A DNA stretch of 9,956 bases, from the NCBI GenBank assembly GCA_028679035.1, contig JAJRCL010000176.1:1-9956 (forward strand), given 5' to 3'. A program made the position numbers and the translations under genes. Of this stretch, positions 5,137-9,956 are shown one piece after another (the stretch's first letter is position 1; each line of letters begins with the position of its first letter). Origin of the DNA: Methanomicrobiales archaeon. GTDB taxonomy: Archaea > Halobacteriota > Methanomicrobia > Methanomicrobiales > JACTUA01. The notes beneath the pieces were generated by a model, which was not told the origin of the DNA, ran no database searches, and saw only the letters and a program-made list of their open reading frames with translations.

Positions 5137-6585
5137 ATGGGATTGACCTTTGAGATACAGGATAAGGACATCATGGGGAGATGCGGGAAGCTCCGCGTGA
5201 ATGGGAGGACCCTGCACACTCCGGCACTCCTTCCGGTGGTCAACCCGAATAAACTCACGATACCAGTATCGGACCTCGCGGCGATGCACGTGGAAGGGAT
5301 CATCACCAACGCCTATATTCTTATCCGCAGCTCGTTCCGGGATCGTGCAATCGGGGAAGGTGTCCACAACCTCCTTTCCTACGATGGCATCATTATGACC
5401 GACTCCGGATCCTACCAGCTCTCCCTGTATGGCGATATCGCGCTCTCCAACGAAGAAACAATTCTCTTCCAGCAGCGCATCGGAAGCGATATCCTCGTAC
5501 CGCTGGATATCCCGACATCACCTGCCGCGGATCGGCCTCAGGCAGAACAGGAACTCGGTATCACGCTGGACCGGATCCGTGAGGGAAGGGATCTGGTCGG
5601 CTCCGGTCAGCTTGCTGCCCCGGTACAGGGAGGGTTATTTCCGGACCTGCGGGAACAGGCAGCGAGAGCGATCTCCTCTCTGGGTTTCACCTATGCCCCC
5701 ATTGGTGCGGTCGTTCCATTGATGGAAGGATACCGCTACCGGGACCTTGTTTCCGTGGTGATGGCTGCGAAAATGGGTCTCTCCCCCTCCTGCTGTGTCC
5801 ATTTGTTCGGCGCGGGACACCCGGCTATGTTTGCCCTTGCGGTTGCCATGGGGTGTGATATCTTTGATTCTGCAGCGTATGCCCTGTACGCAGAAGACGG
5901 CCGGTACCTCACGGTGCACGGGAGCTACCGGTTGCAGGAACTTACCACCCTGCCCTGCCCCTGTGCAGTATGCCGGGCGTACACCCCGGCAGAGCTCGTA
6001 CAGTCAGACATGCGCACAGCGCTCCTTGCCCGCCACAATCTTGCGGTGACCCTCGCAGAAATGGACCGTATACGGCACGCGGTGCGGGAAGGAACCCTCT
6101 GGGAACTGGTCGACGAACGGTGCCGCTCTCATCCCCGTCTTCTCGCAGGATACCGTGCCTTTCTTGAGCACGGGGAAATGCTGGAACACAGCGACCGGGT
6201 TTCCAAACGACGTTTCTTTTACCGGGGCGCGGAAAGCGGCCGAAGGAGTGAAGTGGTGCGGTACCGGGCCATGCAGAAACGGTTCCATCTCTCTGATACC
6301 GTCCTCATCATGATGGACGGGAAAAAACGGGGAGGGTGCAGCGACGTACTGTTGTTCCGCCCGCCTTTCGGTGCCTACCCGCCGGAGCTGGGAGAAACAT
6401 TTCCCATCGGTTCGACGGAGCTGCCGGACTGGGACACGAATCTGGTACGGGAAGGGCTGCGGGGAGTACGGGAACTTATCGCAGCGCATCCGCAGACCCG
6501 CTTCACCCTCTCCTGCAGCTCGCACTGGGCCGGACTTGTACGGGAGATGCTCCCCGGTTGCGAGGTGCTGGATGACGACTGTTGA
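5137..6585 (+). CDS. tgtA: Archaeosine tRNA-guanine transglycosylase
   Basis: The enzyme exchanges guanine-15 in the tRNA D-loop for preQ0, the first tRNA-bound step of archaeosine synthesis. It has 482 residues. The N-terminal TIM-barrel TGT domain covers about 1-310. MTDSGSYQ holds the catalytic Asp89, and CDIFDSAAYALYA (240-252) carries the nucleophile aspartate (D241 or D244). The zinc site is built from C274, C276, C279 and probably H300 in CPCAVCRAYTPAE. The remaining residues are a C-terminal archaeal extension. There is no PUA domain, which fits the split arrangement where the partner gene carries it. I set the start at 5137 because MGLTFEIQDKD aligns with the normal family N-terminus; the 23 residues encoded upstream from 5068 do not. 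arcS begins 14 bases before this stop. Confidence 0.96.
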   Translation: MGLTFEIQDKDIMGRCGKLRVNGRTLHTPALLPVVNPNKLTIPVSDLAAMHVEGIITNAYILIRSSFRDRAIGEGVHNLLSYDGIIMTDSGSYQLSLYGDIALSNEETILFQQRIGSDILVPLDIPTSPAADRPQAEQELGITLDRIREGRDLVGSGQLAAPVQGGLFPDLREQAARAISSLGFTYAPIGAVVPLMEGYRYRDLVSVVMAAKMGLSPSCCVHLFGAGHPAMFALAVAMGCDIFDSAAYALYAEDGRYLTVHGSYRLQELTTLPCPCAVCRAYTPAELVQSDMRTALLARHNLAVTLAEMDRIRHAVREGTLWELVDERCRSHPRLLAGYRAFLEHGEMLEHSDRVSKRRFFYRGAESGRRSEVVRYRAMQKRFHLSDTVLIMMDGKKRGGCSDVLLFRPPFGAYPPELGETFPIGSTELPDWDTNLVREGLRGVRELIAAHPQTRFTLSCSSHWAGLVREMLPGCEVLDDDC

Positions 6586-8215
6586 TATAAAGAAACGGGA
6601 TTTTCTCGCCCGGACCGGGTTCTTTACCCATGGCGGGGAACGCATTCCCCTGCCGGCGGTGGTGAACATGCAGGATCTGTTTCCTGACCTTGCAATGCGC
6701 ACCCGTACCAATATCCCGCTCGCCGCACCCGCGGCATTTGTCACGAAGTACCATTCATCCGGTCCGACCGAGCCCTTCGAGGTTCATCCGAACATGAGCG
6801 GGGCAGTACCAAGCGGTTCCTGCGTTATGGTCGCAAACTGGCACACTGCATTCCATCACCCACGGGACTATGTCGGCTGGCTTCTTGCCCTGCGGGAACG
6901 GATTCCCTGCGATACCCTCTGGTACGCACCGGCAGCGGCGACCCCTGCAACCGTATCGGTCCTCGCGTACTCGGGATTCGGCATCTTCGATTTCCTCGGC
7001 GTGGACCTGCGGTCGGCTCAGGGGCAGTTCTGCACGCCGGAAGGAGATTTTCCCGGGGACTGGATCAACGACGGGGGATGCGGGTGCGCCGGGTGTCGCG
7101 AAGGGGATATACGGGAACATAACCGGACTGCTCTCCTGCAGGAAGTGCACACGGTACGCCGCTTTATCGAACGAGGGCAGCTGCGTGAGTTGCTTGAGGC
7201 CCGTTCCCGTCTGCATCCGGCACACGTCGCAATATTACGGCACATGGACGGGGAAGAAGCACGGCTGGGAGGTTTCATGCCAGTTGTGCGTAACACCCCG
7301 CTTCTCGCCTGTTCATCCGACTCTCTTACACGCATAGAAGTGCGCCGTTTCGCCCGGAGGATCGTTGAGCGGTATGTTCCGCCGGCGCACGGAACGGTGA
7401 TTCTCCTCCCCTGCTCTGCCCGGAAACCGTACTCGTCGTCAAAGACCCATCGGACCCTTATGGCAGTAATCCGGGGGAGAGGACACGAATGCATAGTTAC
7501 TTCCCCGCTGGGACTCGTACCACGGGAACTCGAGGGCATCTATCCCGCTGCACACTACGATGTCCCCGTGACGGGTCACTGGGACCGGGAGGAGCTGGCT
7601 TGGGCGGCAGGCATCATCGCGGCATATTTTACTGCACACCCTGCCAGAAGGATCATCGCGCATCTTGAAGGCGGGGCACTGAAAGCAGCGCACATGGCGG
7701 CTGAGCAGTGCGGTATCGCTCTTGAGGAGACGGTTTCCGGCAGCGTCCTCGGGAAAAATTCCCTGGCCCGACTCGATGCCGCGCTCGCAACGGAACGCCC
7801 TCACCGGATTGATACACTTCGCGGCATTCTGTCCTGGCAGTTCAACACGGCGGTCGACACCACCGGGATATCACCGCGGCGGACCTTCTCCGGCATCAAT
7901 TACACCCGGGGAACAACAATCCTCTTTACGTCTGATACCGCAACCGGGCTCGTGCGTCCCACCCATGCGGGATGGAAACTGATCCCGGGAGGGTACCGGG
8001 TGGAAATCGATGATTTCCTGCCGCAGGGGGATATCCTCGTGCCCGGCATCCTCCGTGCCGACGAACAGATCCTTGAAGGAGACGAGGTTTTTGTACATGG
8101 TCCGCGGGCAACCGCCACCGGCCGTGCGGCGATGGGAGCGTTTGAGATGGTTCACTCCCGGCACGGAATTGCGATCCGGGTACGAAAGGTCCAGAAAGTA
8201 AAATCGAATGACTGA
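6572..8215 (+). CDS. arcS: Archaeosine synthase subunit ArcS (TGT-like, PUA domain)
   Basis: ArcS modifies preQ0 at position 15 of tRNA. Recent work describes it as attaching lysine to the nitrile, with a radical-SAM partner (RaSEA) completing archaeosine; that partner is not in this window. The protein has 547 residues. A TGT-like N-terminal half retains a zinc-type CGCAGC cluster (170-175) but lacks the TDSGSYQ catalytic block. The ArcS signature PCSARKPYSSSKTH is at 280-293, and a C-terminal PUA RNA-binding domain lies at about 460-540 (THAGWKLIPGGYRVEI, FVHGPRATATGRAAMG). The ATG at 6572 has GAGGTG four bases upstream and overlaps tgtA by 14 bases, so translation is probably coupled. The frame is open back to 6371, but that part is a tgtA shadow. 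Confidence 0.95.
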   Translation: MTTVDIKKRDFLARTGFFTHGGERIPLPAVVNMQDLFPDLAMRTRTNIPLAAPAAFVTKYHSSGPTEPFEVHPNMSGAVPSGSCVMVANWHTAFHHPRDYVGWLLALRERIPCDTLWYAPAAATPATVSVLAYSGFGIFDFLGVDLRSAQGQFCTPEGDFPGDWINDGGCGCAGCREGDIREHNRTALLQEVHTVRRFIERGQLRELLEARSRLHPAHVAILRHMDGEEARLGGFMPVVRNTPLLACSSDSLTRIEVRRFARRIVERYVPPAHGTVILLPCSARKPYSSSKTHRTLMAVIRGRGHECIVTSPLGLVPRELEGIYPAAHYDVPVTGHWDREELAWAAGIIAAYFTAHPARRIIAHLEGGALKAAHMAAEQCGIALEETVSGSVLGKNSLARLDAALATERPHRIDTLRGILSWQFNTAVDTTGISPRRTFSGINYTRGTTILFTSDTATGLVRPTHAGWKLIPGGYRVEIDDFLPQGDILVPGILRADEQILEGDEVFVHGPRATATGRAAMGAFEMVHSRHGIAIRVRKVQKVKSND

Positions 8216-8221
8216 GTGACT

Positions 8222-8285
8222 ACCCGGAAAGAAAAACAGCACATTCCGGGTTCAAGGGACCTCCAGCCCCGGTTGTACCTTTTTT
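8222..8285 (+). terminator. Candidate terminator after arcS
   Basis: Just past the arcS stop, ACCCGGAA (8222-8229) and TTCCGGGT (8244-8251) form a perfect 8-base stem with a 14-base loop. A run of six T (8280-8285, within ACCTTTTTTCTTG) follows about 29 bases later. The T-run alone could end archaeal transcription. The stem is too far from it to be a bacterial-type intrinsic terminator. Confidence 0.5.
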
Positions 8286-8397
8286 CTTGTCCAACACAGC
8301 ATTTCAAGGCCCGGGGGATTGCAGGACGGGTTCGAAAAGTATTGAAAGAGCTGCACCCCAGTTGTATACCACACATGTTGCGATGGAGGAAAGAGCC

Positions 8398-8430
8398 ATG
8401 TACGGGGTGAACAGGCCATGCCGTCGGTAA
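8398..8430 (+). CDS. Possible 10-codon leader ORF overlapping the pntAA start
   Basis: ATG at 8398 has an excellent GGAGGA (8385-8390) seven bases upstream and encodes MYGVNRPCRR, then TAA at 8428-8430. It overlaps the pntAA ATG (8418) in a different frame. The pntAA ribosome site GGGGTGA (8404-8410) lies within it. It could be a leader peptide coupled to pntAA or simple coincidence. Evidence is only the ribosome-site spacing. Confidence 0.25.
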   Translation: MYGVNRPCRR

Positions 8431-9560
8431 TCGCCATTCCGAAAGAGGCGGCGCTGGAGGAGAGTCGTGTGGCGACGGTACCGGAAGTTGTCCAGAAGCT
8501 CGTAAAATCCGGCCATGAGGTCCGGATTGAACATGATGCAGGAACAGGATCATACTTCCCGGACAATCTTTTCTCAGCTGCCGGTGCGAAAATCGTATCA
8601 ACCCCGGCAGAACTGCTGAACGGCGCCAGGATTGTGCTGCATGTGCAGACTCCGACACTTGCGGAAATTGATCAGCTTGCCGAAGGTACCATTGTTATCG
8701 GGTTCATAAACGCGGCACGTAATCTCGCCGCGGTTCAACGAATGCGCGACCGGAAGATTACCGTCTTTGCCCTTGAGCTCGTGCCGCGGATTACCCGTGC
8801 CCAGGGAATGGATGCGCTCAGCTCCCAGGCGACCGTCGGTGGTTACAAGGCGACCTTACTGGGTGCAGTCCATTCTCCGAAGTTTCTTCCTATGCTTACC
8901 ACCGCTGCCGGTACGATACGACCGGCAACGGTTCTCATCCTGGGTGCCGGCGTTGCCGGCCTCATGGCGATAGCAACGGCACGGCGGCTCGGTGCGGTGG
9001 TCGAAGCCTATGACGTCCGTCGTGCAGCAGGCGAACAGGTCCGCAGCCTTGGCGCAAAGTTCCTCGAGCTGGAGATCAACGCCGAAGGGCAGGGCGGATA
9101 CGCCCGGGAGCTCACACGGGAGGAGAAACTGCAGGAACAGCAGATGGTCTCTTCAGCAGTGGCACGATCGGACATTGTCATCACCACCGCCAGCATTCCC
9201 GGCCGCAAGGCCCCCCTCCTCATCACCCGGGAGACAGTGGCTTTGATGCGTCCCGGTGCCGTCATTGTTGATCTGGCAGCGGAATCGGGAGGCAACTGTG
9301 CGCTGACCCAGCCGGGGAAAACCCTACAGGAGCATGGGGTCACGATCCTGGGCCCGCTGAACCTTCCTGCCCAGCTGCCGTTCCACGCGAGCCAGATGCT
9401 GGCAAAGAACCTTCAGGCATTTCTGGCGCTTCTCATCGACAGTAAAGGAGATGTGGTGAAGGATTTCACCGATGAAATCCTGGCCGCCAGCCTGCTGGTC
9501 CACGCGGGTGAGGTGCGTCATGGGCCGACGCGCGATCTGCTGCAAGGAGGGAACGCATGA
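8418..9560 (+). CDS. pntAA: NAD(P) transhydrogenase subunit alpha part 1 (NAD-binding, domain I)
   Basis: Soluble NAD(H)-binding component of the proton-translocating transhydrogenase, which transfers hydride between NADH and NADP+ at the cell membrane. It has 380 residues, the length of the separate domain I subunit in three-gene operons. The signature PRITRAQGMDALSSQ (123-137) holds the Arg124, Gln129 and Asp132 equivalents of the hydride-transfer loop. The Rossmann loop GAGVAGL (176-182) leads to EAYDVR (196-201), whose Asp199 suits NAD rather than NADP. GGYA (226-229) is the mobile loop. It resembles alanine dehydrogenase, but GGYA and the following pntAB and pntB genes settle the call. 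GGGGTGA at 8404-8410 is seven bases from the ATG. The stop overlaps the pntAB start. Confidence 0.96.
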   Translation: MPSVIAIPKEAALEESRVATVPEVVQKLVKSGHEVRIEHDAGTGSYFPDNLFSAAGAKIVSTPAELLNGARIVLHVQTPTLAEIDQLAEGTIVIGFINAARNLAAVQRMRDRKITVFALELVPRITRAQGMDALSSQATVGGYKATLLGAVHSPKFLPMLTTAAGTIRPATVLILGAGVAGLMAIATARRLGAVVEAYDVRRAAGEQVRSLGAKFLELEINAEGQGGYARELTREEKLQEQQMVSSAVARSDIVITTASIPGRKAPLLITRETVALMRPGAVIVDLAAESGGNCALTQPGKTLQEHGVTILGPLNLPAQLPFHASQMLAKNLQAFLALLIDSKGDVVKDFTDEILAASLLVHAGEVRHGPTRDLLQGGNA

Positions 9561-9868
9561 TCGACATCACTGCGTTCTGGACAGCGATTTATATCGTCTT
9601 GCTGGCCGCGTTCACCGGCTACGTCGTTATCAGTCGTGTCCCCGTGATTCTCCATACGCCCCTGATGAGCGGATCGAATTTCATTCATGGTATCGTACTG
9701 GTCGGGGCGATGGTCGCCCTCGGCCTTGCAACAACGCCCCTGGAACAGATCATCGGATTCATCGCGGTCATCCTTGGAGCGGCAAATGTCACCGGCGGCT
9801 ATGTCATAACCGAGAGGATCCTCCAGATGTTTGATCGCAGCGGAAAAAGACCGGGAAAGGGGGCCTGA
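9557..9868 (+). CDS. pntAB: NAD(P) transhydrogenase subunit alpha part 2 (membrane domain)
   Basis: Small membrane subunit, 103 residues, contributing part of the transhydrogenase proton channel (domain II). Three membrane helices are visible at about 7-27, 42-60 and 64-86. The family motif VPVILHTPLMSGSNFIHGIV (28-47) joins helices one and two. GFIAVILGAANVTGGYVITER (67-87) is the third helix. The basic tail KRPGKG is cytoplasmic. It starts within the pntAA stop (ATGA, 9557-9560), with AGGAGG at 9545-9550 six bases upstream, so the two genes are translationally coupled. pntB starts two bases after its stop. In many bacteria this segment is fused to domain I; here it is separate, as in Rhodospirillum rubrum. 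Confidence 0.96.
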   Translation: MIDITAFWTAIYIVLLAAFTGYVVISRVPVILHTPLMSGSNFIHGIVLVGAMVALGLATTPLEQIIGFIAVILGAANVTGGYVITERILQMFDRSGKRPGKGA

Positions 9869-9870
9869 AT

Positions 9871-9956
9871 ATGGTCGACCTGTCTTTTGCGATCGAGCCG
9901 GTGTATATCGCGACGATCTTCTTCTTTATCATCGGTTTGCAGAGGATGAGTAACCC
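9871..9956 (+). CDS. pntB: NAD(P) transhydrogenase subunit beta, N-terminus (partial)
   Basis: The window ends 28 codons into this gene. The visible part is an N-terminal membrane helix (about residues 9-23, PVYIATIFFFIIG) followed by LQRMSNP, which matches the LxRLSSP motif after helix one of PntB. The complete protein would carry the remaining channel helices and the NADP(H)-binding domain III. The ATG at 9871 follows the pntAB stop by two bases, and AGGGGG (9857-9862) is an adequate ribosome site. The assignment relies largely on operon order, since little of the protein is seen. Confidence 0.88.
   Translation, partial: MVDLSFAIEPVYIATIFFFIIGLQRMSN

Noticed and set aside
6371..6571. Extended N-terminus for ArcS from ATG 6371
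   Set aside because: These 67 residues lie wholly within tgtA and are arginine-rich shadow sequence. The start at 6572 has an excellent ribosome site and gives the normal family N-terminus.
6004..6744. Antisense frame of 246 codons opposite the tgtA/arcS junction
   Set aside because: It crosses two well-supported genes and shows no family motif; it is a shadow of GC-rich third positions.
8328..8337. tRNA-like T-loop string GGGTTCGAAA downstream of arcS
   Set aside because: No acceptor, D or anticodon stems can be formed around it on either strand.

Overview
The window looks like chromosomal core sequence of a methanogenic euryarchaeon, most likely Methanomicrobiales-like. This is inferred from gene content and not from any database match. 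It holds a proteasome-activating nucleotidase (PAN), a zinc-ribbon MBF1, an archaeal-type short triosephosphate isomerase, an archaeal RNase P RNA, an AMMECR1 protein, the archaeosine pair tgtA/arcS and, at the left edge, a 2-oxoacid:ferredoxin oxidoreductase subunit. Several start regions have archaeal TATA-like boxes, and some genes seem to lack a Shine-Dalgarno (SD) site and may be leaderless.

Layout. Position 1-52 (minus) is the 5' end of a 2-oxoacid oxidoreductase alpha-type subunit. Positions 53-316 hold no gene I can support. A 150-residue orphan (317-769, plus) converges on PAN (2001-766, minus), and their stop codons overlap. PAN is divergent from MBF1 (2061, plus) across about 60 bases with interleaved TATA boxes. 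MBF1 is followed after 17 bases by tpiA. tpiA converges on a helix-turn-helix/CBS regulator (3786-3232, minus), again with overlapping stops. The regulator's promoter carries an extensive nested inverted repeat, a candidate autoregulatory operator. Next is the RNase P RNA (about 4264-3922, minus). AMMECR1 (4382-4951) and the overlapping tgtA-arcS pair (5137-8215) follow on the plus strand. The window ends in a three-gene proton-translocating NAD(P) transhydrogenase operon, pntAA-pntAB-pntB, cut off within pntB.

How the genes relate. tgtA and arcS are consecutive steps of archaeosine-15 tRNA modification: base exchange to preQ0, then modification of the preQ0 nitrile. With RNase P RNA and MBF1, the middle of the window is largely RNA processing and translation or transcription support. 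PAN unfolds substrates for the 20S proteasome, whose subunits are not here. The transhydrogenase stands apart metabolically. It would couple NADH/NADP+ exchange to the proton gradient, which is notable in a lineage that normally relies on F420.

I found no CRISPR array, transposase, integrase or phage gene, and no wholly new multi-gene system. The most interesting signals are regulatory: the dyad at 3782-3824, the interleaved pan/mbf1 promoters, and a perfect 12-base inverted repeat across the RNase P RNA 5' end.
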